Of a stretch of DNA of 21,427 nucleotides, positions 1 through 6,607 are shown piece by piece. The notes beneath the pieces are model-generated. The model was given only the letters and a program-made list of their open reading frames with translations, ran no database searches and had not been told where the DNA came from. Source of the DNA: an uncultured Eubacteriales bacterium (GTDB lineage: Bacteria; Bacillota; Clostridia; Oscillospirales; CAG-272); contig CAKSPL010000010.1 of assembly GCA_934481325.1 (NCBI GenBank), positions 1 through 21,427 of the forward strand. The letters run 5' to 3'. Each line of letters begins with the position of its first letter. Within the stretch, counting starts at the first letter, position 1. The translations under genes and the position numbers were made by a program.

Positions 1-42
1 AGGCTATCCCGGGAATATTTTTCTGTTATGCGTCTCGTTTGG

Positions 43-210
43 TGCTTTGGTTCGCGCACCCAAAGTCCGGCATCAGCCGTGTAAAAGTTTTGGAAGGATT
101 CCGAGCCACCTCAGACTCGTCTTCGACGGCGGCTGACAGGCTCTCGCGTTGCTTGGGGTTCGCGCACCCCAAGTCCGGCATCAACCGTGTAAAAGTTTTG
201 GAAGGATTCC
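43..210. repeat. two ~60-bp direct repeats in a gene-free stretch
   Basis: Two near-identical copies lie at about 43-102 and 150-210, offset by 108 bp. They begin near the word TTCGCGCACC (51 and 159) and end at GGAAGGATTCC, with only a few substitutions. The ~48 bp between them is unrelated to the copies. No credible gene covers 1-397: the open frames there change composition across the repeats, lack ribosome binding sites and resemble no family I know. The copies look like a dispersed intergenic repeat. With two copies and a long irregular spacer this is not a CRISPR array. Confidence 0.8.
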
Positions 211-318
211 AAAGGAAACTTTTTTCAAAAAGTTTCCTTTGGCGTTTCTGTTCTCTCGACAAAGGGGTGTTGCCCCTTTGTCCGCTTTTCTTTGCGCCTG
301 CGCAATCAAAGAAAAGCG
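209..318. repeat. cluster of three consecutive hairpins
   Basis: Three inverted repeats follow one another. The first has perfect 16-bp arms at 209-224 and 227-242 around a 2-base centre. The second has 10-bp arms at 258-267 and 273-282. The third has 12-bp arms at 283-294 and 307-318. They lie downstream of the minus-strand metal-binding gene that ends at 398, so they could stop its transcript, but the first hairpin directly follows a repeat copy and the group looks more like part of a dispersed repeat element. Similar perfect hairpins begin at 21393. Confidence 0.7.
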
Positions 319-397
319 GGTAAGGAAGCTTGCGGGGGAAAGATTCCTTGTGCCTGAAACGGTCGCCTGCGCCATCTTTGGTGGATGGTGCTTGGAA

Positions 398-658
398 TCA
401 GCCCCGCCGGAATTTTGCGAAAAAGCCTTTCTTTTCGTAAGGCTCCGCACTCACCGAAACCGCCGTATAGCCGGATTTGTCAATCACCTGCCGAAGCTCC
501 GCTTCGGAAATTTCGGCATCGCTCAAAATCACCGTCTCGCCTTTGCCGGCACTGGACGTCACCTTTTTCACCCGAAACGCCGCGCGTATCGCGTCGTTGA
601 TATGCGCCTCGCACATTCCGCACGCCATACCGTTCACCTTCACCGTATACTTTGTCAT
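398..658 (-). CDS. heavy-metal-associated (CopZ-like) domain protein
   Basis: An 86-aa cytosolic protein consisting of one HMA domain. The metal-binding motif is GMACGMC, with cysteines at residues 13 and 16, near the N-terminus as in CopZ and in the N-terminal domains of copper P-type ATPases. The rest follows the beta-alpha-beta-beta-alpha-beta pattern, ending near SGYTAVSV, then a short basic tail (residues about 75-86). By family knowledge it should bind Cu(I) or a similar soft metal and pass it to a partner. The ATG overlaps the TGA of the upstream small membrane gene as ATGA (655-658), so the two are probably translated together. No copper ATPase lies in the window. The domain is clear; the metal is inferred. 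Confidence 0.9.
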   Translation of the reverse strand: MTKYTVKVNGMACGMCEAHINDAIRAAFRVKKVTSSAGKGETVILSDAEISEAELRQVIDKSGYTAVSVSAEPYEKKGFFAKFRRG

Positions 659-795
659 TTTCCGTTTCTCTCCTTTTTCGCTTCCTCACGGAAGATTTTT
701 TTCCTGAGTACCTGCCGCACGGCAGTCAGCCCCGCGGCAAAAAGCAATGCCGCGACAATCGCCACCCAAAAAGTCGGGGTCTGCCATAGCTCCAT
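655..795 (-). CDS. small single-pass membrane protein beside HMA protein
   Basis: A 46-aa protein starting MELWQTP. The start is chosen because GGAGGGG lies about 5 bases before the ATG; longer versions of this frame have no such site. Residues about 8-27 form one hydrophobic helix, followed by a strongly basic tail (RKKIFREEAKKERNGK) that should face the cytoplasm. It has no cysteine or histidine, so it is unlikely to bind metal itself. Its TGA overlaps the ATG of the HMA gene. Small membrane proteins next to HMA proteins are plausible membrane anchors or accessory factors, but I do not recognise the family and the function is unknown. Confidence 0.7.
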   Translation of the reverse strand: MELWQTPTFWVAIVAALLFAAGLTAVRQVLRKKIFREEAKKERNGK

Positions 796-854
796 CCTTT
801 TCCCCTCCGTATATTTTCGCCGTCCCCCGCAAAATCTATGTGGGGGTGATTTTT

Positions 855-1076
855 TTGTATTATCCGAATCTGCACGCGCTCTGTTCCGGCTCTCGCAGCT
901 CCCGCGCGTATTTCCTGTCGCTTCCGGTGAAGGAGCAATTGCGCCTTTGCGAGCACGCCGCATATATCCATACGGCGGAGGAACTCCACTGCCGTGTGGA
1001 CCTTGCGGCGTGCAGGGAGAGGGCGGATCGGCTTGCCGAAACCGGACTTTTCCGATACCGTAAGGGGGGTAAATGA
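855..1076 (+). CDS. small hypothetical protein, TTG start
   Basis: A 73-aa reading frame that begins (M)YYPNLHALCSGS and ends FRYRKGGK. The TTG at 855 is preferred because GGGGGTGAT (842-850), close to the ideal AGGAGGTGAT, sits at the right distance. In-frame GTG codons at 840 and 846 overlap that site. The pattern YY-P-L, then AYF-SLP, then a helix and HTAEEL, recalls short helical proteins of unknown function common in Clostridia, an impression from memory that needs a search. It is divergent from the metal-binding pair and ends 12 bp before the end of the converging ABC remnant. No membrane segment or signal peptide is visible. It could also be a chance frame. Confidence 0.5.
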   Translation: MYYPNLHALCSGSRSSRAYFLSLPVKEQLRLCEHAAYIHTAEELHCRVDLAACRERADRLAETGLFRYRKGGK

Positions 1077-1088
1077 CGATTCCGCCGA

Positions 1089-1853
1089 TTATTCCGCGGC
1101 ATACGCGGGCGTGAGTACAATGCACTCCGAAACACTGCGGATCAGTCCCGCCACACGGAGGGTATAACGCTCCTCCGAGCCGTAGGGGCTGACGGTAAAG
1201 GTATCCCCGGGCTTCAGGTCAAACTCGCGCGCCAGGCGCATACACACATACGCCCCGTCGTCCGTAAGGCTGACAAGCCGATCCTTCTTGTCCGGGAAAC
1301 GCACCTTGCCGTGCGTAATCGAATAAATATCCAGGGAAACCGCCTTTTCCTCTATCTGAACGCTGACCGTGGCACTCCAATCCCCCTCATACTTTTCGGA
1401 AAGTGCCGCGCGCTCCTCGGCGGTGGCATCTTCCGTGAGATAAATGCGGGAGGAATAGTTGGTGGCACTGTCATAATACAGATCCAGGAATGCGTCCATC
1501 GTGTCGCTCATTCCGAGTACGGCCACGATAATCAGCGTACAGCTGATGACCCCCAACAGACTCATACCGGTTCTTGCCTTGTGGCGCATCGTATCCCGCA
1601 GGTTCCACCGCGCCCCGAAGGGGAGCTTGTGAAAGAGCTTGGTGCGTTCCATTCTCAGCGCACGCATTTTTTTCGGTGCATAGGGGCGGAGTGCGTCCGC
1701 GGCAGTGCCAACCAGCATCTGTTTGGTGGCAAAATATCCGACAAGGGAAAGGGCAATCGGCAACAGCACCAGAATCAGCCAGCAGAACCACGGCAACAAC
1801 AGCCGCCACTCCGGCATATCAAAATAAGTACCCATCGTCCCGTCAGGATTCAT
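1089..1853 (-). pseudogene. ABC exporter permease remnant, C-terminal part
   Basis: This frame continues the FtsX/MacB-type permease after a frameshift. Just upstream in this frame, codons for FFIAWYLMNPD can be read before the ATG at 1853, so the ATG is internal and not a true start. The fragment holds a membrane helix (WFCWLILVLLPIALSLVGYF), a linker with the RWNLRDTMRHKARTG stretch typical of the junction before the second FtsX unit, another helix (SLLGVISCTLIIVAVLGM), and an extracellular domain. It stops at TPAYAAE. Relatives continue with three further helices that are absent here. Together with the other breaks this marks a dead gene. A sequencing error could explain the frameshift but not the missing end. 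Confidence 0.8.
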
Positions 1854-1875
1854 AAGGTACCACGCGATAAAGAAC

Positions 1876-2502
1876 CTAAGCCCTGTGCCGAGGCGGTGCC
1901 AAGACCCCGATCACTGCGGCAAAGGAGGTGTAGTGCAGAAGAATCCGCCGATCCTTGAAGCCGAGAGCTTTCAGCGTGCCGATCTGGATTTTCTCTTTGG
2001 CGGCAAGCCGGTGCATCGTGGTAACCATCGTCAGCACCGCAATCAGCAAAAACAGCACCGGCAGCACACTGCCCATCGTTTTGCCTTCTTCCGCCTCGCC
2101 CGAAGCACCGGCATAGGAGCCGTTTTCATCCTTGGTGAGAATCAGCAGAGTTTCGCCAAGCGCGGCATCCGCCGCCTCGGTAAATTCTTTTTTGGAAAGC
2201 CCGGAGAGGACATTCAATTGCGGGTAGTAGTCAAAACCCATCGCGTCCCGGTACATTTCGGGTGAAATGTAGGCAAAACCGTGCGTATTGTAGTCCGGCA
2301 TCAGCTGGGTTTCGTCCCGCACGCAAATCAGATATTCCCCGGAGTATACCAGCCCCGCCACACGCCCCGAAAGCTCCTTGCCCCGGAAGGAAAGCGTCAG
2401 CGTGTCGCCCACCGAAATTCCGTTTGCCGCGGCATATTTTGCCGAAAGCCAGATGCCGTCCTTGCCGGCGGCATCATAAGCGGCACCCTCGGCAAGCATC
2501 AC
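1876..2502 (-). pseudogene. ABC exporter permease remnant, middle part
   Basis: A 208-codon frame belonging to an FtsX/MacB-type permease. It begins inside the extracellular domain (AYDAAGKDGIWLSAKYA, then SGRVAGLVYSGEYL) and reaches a helix at VLPVLFLLIAVLTMVTT, followed by the conserved IGTLKALGF motif before the next helix. The N-terminal cytoplasmic part and first helix are missing. Sense codons in this frame continue upstream of the annotated ATG to about 2525, where the sequence switches to ATPase. At about 1880-1905 the frame is lost: the downstream helix reads properly only after two single-base losses are assumed, in a G run and a C run. Likely non-functional. Confidence 0.8.
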
Positions 2503-2993
2503 CCCGGAAACCGCCGCATTTTCGGGTTTTTCGCCAACGCCCGCGCGATGGACACTCTCTGTTGCTCCCCGCCCGACAACTCGGAGGGGAAGTTTTTCAG
2601 GTGGTCAGCAAGACCCACTTCCTCCAGCATTTTGGTGGCGGAAAGCGCGTGCGGCGCAATTTCGTCTACCAGCTTGACGTTTTCGTGCACCGTCAGCGTA
2701 GGAATCAGGTTGTAAAACTGGAACACAAACCCCACCTTTTCCGCGCGGTATTCGGCAAGCTCGTCGCGGGAAAGGGTGGAAATATCCCGCCCGTCTACCA
2801 CAATTTTCCCCTCGGTGGGGCTGTCAAGCCCGCCAAGAAGATTGAGCAGTGTGCTTTTCCCGGCACCGGAGGGGCCGAGAATCACCACAAACTTGCCCTC
2901 CTCCAGCGTCATATTCACACAATCCAATGCTTTGCATATATGGTCGCCGCTCTCGTATACGCGGCTGACGTTCTGAAATTCTACAAGTGCCAT
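2499..2993 (-). pseudogene. ABC exporter ATPase, truncated after signature motif
   Basis: A MacB/LolD-type ATP-binding subunit of 164 aa; intact relatives have about 220-250. Walker A is GPSGAGKS, the Q-loop is VFQFYNL, and the signature is LSGGEQQRVSIARALA. The protein then ends as NPKMRRFPG. The Walker B motif (normally a DEP segment), D-loop and H-loop are absent, so it could not hydrolyse ATP. Instead the DNA runs into permease sequence in another frame at about 2515-2530, meaning an internal deletion has joined the two genes. The start has a purine-rich site (AGGAAAGGAA) upstream. A GTTAG-N6-CTAAC palindrome lies 80 bp upstream, so the original operon may have been metal-regulated. Confidence 0.85.
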
Positions 2994-3071
2994 ATTTTAT
3001 TCCTTTCCTGCCGTGTGAGCGCGGTGAAAATACCAAAGTGCCGTTTTTGATCACGGTTGCGGGGCTTTGAA

Positions 3072-3089
3072 AGTTAGCATTAGCTAACT
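3072..3089. promoter_or_regulatory. operator-like palindrome GTTAG-N6-CTAAC (site 1)
   Basis: Arms AGTTAGC (3072-3078) and GCTAACT (3083-3089) form a 7-4-7 inverted repeat. The core GTTAG-N6-CTAAC (3073-3088) matches the two other sites in the feo region. It lies about 80 bp upstream of the broken ABC ATPase start and downstream of the feo operon. It resembles the half-sites of DtxR/IdeR/MntR-type repressors, but the regulator is inferred. Confidence 0.6.
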
Positions 3090-3104
3090 ATCAGTGCCGA
3101 CAAA

Positions 3105-3136
3105 GGGGAGCCGCTGCAAAATCGCAACGGCTCCCC
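3105..3136 (-). terminator. probable terminator of the feo operon
   Basis: Arms GGGGAGCCG (3105-3113) and CGGCTCCCC (3128-3136) pair perfectly. A further three pairs continue after one mismatch, closing a short loop. On the minus strand the hairpin is followed by CTTTGTC, so the U-tract is weak. It lies 6 bp after the Cys-rich gene and before the ABC remnant, the right place to end the feo transcript. Confidence 0.6.
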
Positions 3137-3141
3137 AAAGG

Positions 3142-3312
3142 TCAATGCTTATGGCAGGAGCCACCCATCGGGCAGTTCCCACAATTTCCGCCGCAGGAGG
3201 ACTTTCCCTGTTTTTTGTTTTTCACCATACCGGCAACAATTGCCGCAACAATCGCCACCAGCACCAGGCAAATGATAATCGTTACAATATTATCCGCAAT
3301 CCACGCAAACAT
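3142..3312 (-). CDS. FeoB-associated Cys-rich membrane protein
   Basis: A 56-aa protein starting MFAWIADNIVT. One hydrophobic helix spans residues about 9-29, followed by a basic stretch (KNKKQGK) and a Cys-rich tail, CGGNCGNC then SCHKH, with cysteines at 40, 44, 47 and 53. This layout is the FeoB-associated Cys-rich membrane protein family found in Clostridia and other anaerobes. It is thought to help FeoB, perhaps by handling Fe(II), though its exact role is not settled. AAGGAGA precedes the ATG. It starts 25 bp after the feoB stop and is probably the last gene of the operon. Confidence 0.9.
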   Translation of the reverse strand: MFAWIADNIVTIIICLVLVAIVAAIVAGMVKNKKQGKSSCGGNCGNCPMGGSCHKH

Positions 3313-3337
3313 ATCAAAGTCTCCTTTCGGTGGATTT

Positions 3338-5770
3338 TTACGCCTTCACGCTCAGCGTCAGCTTGCCGGACTCCTTGTAAGGCTTGAAGAAGAGCATATA
3401 CACGGCAAAGGCAACCACGCCGAGGGCAAGGATGAAGCCGATGATGCCGGGTGCGCTGACATGGCCGCTGAACAGCGTGCCGAACTGATAAATCACAAAG
3501 GAAGCGGCGTAAGCGAATACGCACTGATAGCCGATGGCAAACCAAGTCCACTTAGCATTGTTCATTTCACGCTTCATAGCACCGATTGCCGCAAAGCAAG
3601 GAGCGCACAGCAGGTTGAATACCAGGAACGAGTAAGCCGCCAGCTTGCTCATCCCCTCGAAGTCCAGCACGCCGAACACGCCGACAACCTCTTCCTTGGC
3701 AACCAGACCCATTACGGTTGCGATGGCTGCTTTGATGTTGCCGAAGCCCAGGGGCTTGAAAATCCAGCAGACCACGCCGCCAATCATTCCGAGGATACTG
3801 TTTTCCAGCTCCATCCCGGTGCTGAAGCAGAATCTGCCGTCCACAGTGCCGAGCGAAGAACCGAGCCAGATGACGATAGAGGAAAGCAGGATGATGGTGC
3901 CCGCCTTCTTGATGAACGACCAGCCACGCTCCCACATAGAGCGAAGCAGGTTGCCGATCGTCGGCAGGTGGTAAGCAGGCAGCTCCATCACGAACGGTGC
4001 GGGGTCACCGGCGAACATCTTGGTCTTTTTCAGCATAATACCGGACATAATGATTGCCGCCATACCAACGAAGTATGCGGAGGGGGCAACCCACCACGCG
4101 CCGTGGAACAGAGCCGTAGCAATCATTGCCACAATCGGAATTTTTGCACCGCAGGGGATAAAGGTAGTGGTCATAATCGTCATACGGCGATCACGCTCGT
4201 TTTCAATGGTACGGGAAGCCATCACGCCGGGCACGCCGCAACCGGTGCCGACCAGCATCGGGATAAAGGACTTACCGGAAAGACCGAATTTACGGAAGAT
4301 ACGGTCCATAATAAAGGCGACACGCGCCATATAACCGCAGGATTCAAGGAATGCCAGCATCAGGAACAGAATCAGCATCTGCGGCACAAAGCCAAGCACC
4401 GCACCGACACCGCCGACGATACCGTCCAGCAGCAGGCTACTGAGCCATTCGGGGCAGACCGGGTTTTCCTCACCCACGCGCAGAGCCTTTTCCAGCAGTA
4501 CGGGGATACCGGGTACCCAAACGCCGTATTCGGAGGTATCCGGAACGCCCTCCGCATTCTCGCCGAGAGCCGCGTCGTAAATCCCGGTCAGGTCATACCC
4601 TGCTTCCGCAAGGGAATCCGCATAAAAGCCGTAAGCCTCGTCAAACGCGCCGTAGTCTTCGTTGTCGATCGCGTCCTTAATCTTGGAAGCACCGGCAACG
4701 TCTGCCTCGGCGGCTTTGCTGACGATGTTTTTGAACTCTTCGGTCCAAACGTTTTCTTTGGCGTACTCGGTGATTTTTTCGTCATACGCTTTGCTACCGA
4801 TACCAAACAGGTGCCAGCCGTCGCCGAACACGCCGTCATTTGCCCAGTCGGTTGCAAACGAGCCGACCGTAGAAATGGCGATGTAATAAACGAGGAACAT
4901 AATTGCCGCAAAAATCGGGAGTGCCGCCCACCGGTTGGTGACCACGCGGTCAATCTTATCGGAAACCGACAGCGTACCCGCACTCTTTTTCTTGTAGCAG
5001 GATTTCATCAGCGTAGCGATGTACACGTAACGCTCGTTGGTGATGATGGACTCCGCATCGTCGTCCAGCTCTTTCTCCGCCGCCTTGATGTCCGCCTCGA
5101 TATGCTCCATCGTGGCAGAATCAACGGTCAGACCGGAAAGCACCTTGTCGTCACGCTCGAAGATCTTGATGGCGTACCAGCGTTGCTGTTCTTCGGGCAT
5201 ATTATGTACTGCCGCTTCCTCGATATGCGCAATGGCGTGCTCCACAGGGCCGGAGAAGGTGTGCTGTGGAACGGTTTTACCGTTCTTTGCCGCATCAATC
5301 GCCGCTTCCGCCGCTTCCATAATGCCGGTGCCTTTGAGGGCGGAGATTTCCACGATCTTGCAGCCCAGCTGGCGGGAAAGCTCCTCTATGTTGATCTTAT
5401 CCCCGCTCTTTTTCACCATGTCCATCATATTGATGGCGATGACAACCGGGATACCGAGCTCGGTGAGCTGGGTGGTCAGGTACAGGTTTCTTTCCAGATT
5501 CGTGCCGTCCACGATGTTGAGAATCGCGTCCGGACGCTCGCCGATCAGGTAATTTCTCGCAACCACTTCCTCCAGCGTATAGGGGGAAAGCGAATAGATG
5601 CCGGGCAAGTCCATAATGATAACGTCATCGTGCTTCTTCAGCTTGCCCTCTTTTTTCTCTACCGTAACGCCGGGCCAGTTTCCTACAAACTGGTTGGAGC
5701 CGGTCAGTGCGTTGAACAGGGTCGTTTTACCGCTGTTGGGGTTGCCCGCCAGTGCGATCTTAATACCCAT
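3338..5770 (-). CDS. feoB: ferrous iron transporter FeoB
   Basis: An 810-aa membrane protein that imports Fe(II) across the cytoplasmic membrane. The N-terminal GTPase domain has G1 GNPNSGKT (residues 9-16), G3 DLPG (54-57), G4 NMMD (114-117) and G5 around SALKG (143-147), followed by a helical regulatory domain to about residue 275. The first membrane helix is near 282-302. The two Gate regions carry GTGCGVPGVMASRT and later membrane helices, with the Cys of the GCGVPG motif conserved. Between the first helix and the DGIVGGVG segment (from 449) lies a polar, acidic, extracytoplasmic insert of roughly 110 residues (about 310-428) that makes the protein longer than typical FeoB. A palindromic operator-like site lies 26 bp upstream, so the gene may have its own regulated start. 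Confidence 0.97.
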   Translation of the reverse strand: MGIKIALAGNPNSGKTTLFNALTGSNQFVGNWPGVTVEKKEGKLKKHDDVIIMDLPGIYSLSPYTLEEVVARNYLIGERPDAILNIVDGTNLERNLYLTTQLTELGIPVVIAINMMDMVKKSGDKINIEELSRQLGCKIVEISALKGTGIMEAAEAAIDAAKNGKTVPQHTFSGPVEHAIAHIEEAAVHNMPEEQQRWYAIKIFERDDKVLSGLTVDSATMEHIEADIKAAEKELDDDAESIITNERYVYIATLMKSCYKKKSAGTLSVSDKIDRVVTNRWAALPIFAAIMFLVYYIAISTVGSFATDWANDGVFGDGWHLFGIGSKAYDEKITEYAKENVWTEEFKNIVSKAAEADVAGASKIKDAIDNEDYGAFDEAYGFYADSLAEAGYDLTGIYDAALGENAEGVPDTSEYGVWVPGIPVLLEKALRVGEENPVCPEWLSSLLLDGIVGGVGAVLGFVPQMLILFLMLAFLESCGYMARVAFIMDRIFRKFGLSGKSFIPMLVGTGCGVPGVMASRTIENERDRRMTIMTTTFIPCGAKIPIVAMIATALFHGAWWVAPSAYFVGMAAIIMSGIMLKKTKMFAGDPAPFVMELPAYHLPTIGNLLRSMWERGWSFIKKAGTIILLSSIVIWLGSSLGTVDGRFCFSTGMELENSILGMIGGVVCWIFKPLGFGNIKAAIATVMGLVAKEEVVGVFGVLDFEGMSKLAAYSFLVFNLLCAPCFAAIGAMKREMNNAKWTWFAIGYQCVFAYAASFVIYQFGTLFSGHVSAPGIIGFILALGVVAFAVYMLFFKPYKESGKLTLSVKA

Positions 5771-5795
5771 TTCCTTTGTTTCCTCTCTTTCTTGC

Positions 5796-5811
5796 GTTAG
5801 TTTTAACTAAC
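5796..5811. promoter_or_regulatory. operator-like palindrome GTTAG-N6-CTAAC (site 2)
   Basis: GTTAGTT (5796-5802) and AACTAAC (5805-5811) are perfect inverted arms separated by TT. The site lies in the 66-bp gap between the second feoA and feoB, just upstream of the feoB ribosome binding site. The core and its spacing equal the other two sites in this region. An internal, metal-controlled promoter for feoB is possible; no strong -35/-10 pair was seen. Confidence 0.6.
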
Positions 5812-5836
5812 ATAATCGGGAAAATAAGACGTCGGT

Positions 5837-6058
5837 TTACTCCACTTCAACCATTTCCGCGTCGGCTTTGCGAAGCGACAGCTCATAGCCGCGCACCGTA
5901 ACCTCCACCGGGTCGCCAAGGGGTGCTACCTTGCGGACGTAGACCTCAACACCCTTGGTCAGCCCCATATCCATAATCCGGCGTTTGACTGCGCCTTCTC
6001 CGTGGAGCTTTACAACCTTTACGGTGCTGCCGATTGCCGCATCCCTTAAAGTTTTCAT
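5837..6058 (-). CDS. feoA: FeoA family protein (second copy)
   Basis: A 73-aa protein with the SH3-like FeoA fold. It shows the family pattern of an N-terminal strand (GSTVKVVKLHGEG), a helix with RRIMDMGLTKG (residues about 26-36), the V-V-KVAPLGDPVEV segment and the closing strand GYELSLRKADAEMVEV. FeoA is a small cytosolic partner of FeoB, probably acting on its GTPase part. AAGGAGG lies about 9 bases before the ATG. It follows the first feoA by 35 bp and precedes feoB by 66 bp. This copy is closer to the classic FeoA sequence than the first one. Confidence 0.95.
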   Translation of the reverse strand: MKTLRDAAIGSTVKVVKLHGEGAVKRRIMDMGLTKGVEVYVRKVAPLGDPVEVTVRGYELSLRKADAEMVEVE

Positions 6059-6093
6059 CTGACGAAACCTCCTTATTTGATATTAAATTGTTT

Positions 6094-6306
6094 TTACACC
6101 ATAATTCTGCGCGCCATTTCCTCGCTGATTGCCACGCGCGCTTCCTTGACATTGACAATCACGTTTCCGGCAAGCGTGGTGATCACTGTCACGGTTCCGC
6201 CTACCACAAAGCCGAGATTTTCCAAATGCTTTTTGACCTCGGGGGCTCCGCCGATCTTTCGGATAATCTGGAGCTTTTCCGGTTCTGCCAGACACAACGG
6301 CATCAT
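6094..6306 (-). CDS. feoA: FeoA family protein (first copy)
   Basis: A protein of about 70 aa, MMPLCLAEPEK and onward, with the FeoA core: an R-K-GG helix (IIRKIGGAPEVKKHLENLGFVVG), then VTVITTLAGNVIVNVKEARVAISEEMARRIMV. Three possible starts stand together (TTG at 6309, ATG at 6306, ATG at 6303). GGAGGGG best fits the ATG at 6306. It is the first gene after the feo promoter and its operator-like site. Two different FeoA-type proteins before one FeoB is a known clostridial arrangement; whether both bind FeoB is not visible from sequence. Confidence 0.92.
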   Translation of the reverse strand: MMPLCLAEPEKLQIIRKIGGAPEVKKHLENLGFVVGGTVTVITTLAGNVIVNVKEARVAISEEMARRIMV

Positions 6307-6349
6307 CAATCTCCCCTCCTTTTTTCGACGGTTTTTTGCGCCGTATTGA

Positions 6350-6365
6350 GTTAGTCTTTGCTAAC
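6350..6365. promoter_or_regulatory. operator-like palindrome GTTAG-N6-CTAAC (site 3)
   Basis: GTTAG (6350-6354) and CTAAC (6361-6365) flank six bases. The site begins about 8 bp after the -10 box of the feo promoter, so it covers the expected transcription start. A repressor bound here would block the promoter, as DtxR/IdeR/MntR-type proteins do. Regulator identity is inferred. Confidence 0.65.
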
Positions 6366-6373
6366 CACTAAAA

Positions 6374-6402
6374 AGAATACACCGTCTTTGCCCGTTTGTC
6401 AA
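6374..6402 (-). promoter_or_regulatory. promoter of the feo operon
   Basis: On the minus strand TTGACA (6397-6402) is a perfect -35 box. It is separated by 17 bp from TATTCT (6374-6379), a good -10 box. The operator-like palindrome lies immediately downstream. The first feoA starts about 70 bp from the -10 box. Confidence 0.85.
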
Positions 6403-6545
6403 GCATTTTCTGACAAAAAAACGGCGCAAAAGCACATTTTTGTCGGCTTTCACATATTTCGCAAAGGCGCGCCCTTTTGCTTTGTGCAAATTACAAAAAG
6501 CGGGGGGCAAAAAACGCCGCAAGCCGCATTTTTTTCAAAAAAGGG

Positions 6546-6575
6546 TTGACAGTGCTTCCCACGCGCGATTATAAT
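6546..6575 (+). promoter_or_regulatory. promoter of the phosphodiesterase gene
   Basis: TTGACA (6546-6551) and TATAAT (6570-6575) are both perfect consensus boxes, 18 bp apart. The AGGAGGG site and ATG of the phosphodiesterase follow 33 bp later. No operator is evident. The 140 bp between this promoter and the divergent feo promoter contains nothing else I can name. Confidence 0.88.
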
Positions 6576-6607
6576 GAAGATACCGAAATCCACAGGAGGG
6601 CAAAAAT

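Noticed and set aside
43..210. Possible CRISPR array.
   Set aside because: Only two copies, ~60 bp each with a ~48-bp gap; no cas genes in the window.
149..1063. A 304-codon plus-strand frame at the left end.
   Set aside because: It spans the non-coding repeats, the antisense of the HMA pair and part of the TTG-start gene in another frame. Composition is not protein-like and no family is recognised.
1850..1910. Programmed ribosomal frameshift joining the two permease parts.
   Set aside because: No slippery heptamer with a stem is evident, and the gene is already missing both ends, so decay or sequencing error is simpler.
3215..5800. An 861-codon open frame on the plus strand.
   Set aside because: It lies exactly opposite feoB, is rich in His, Arg and Asn in a way typical of antisense frames, and has no ribosome site. 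FeoB motifs on the minus strand are unambiguous.
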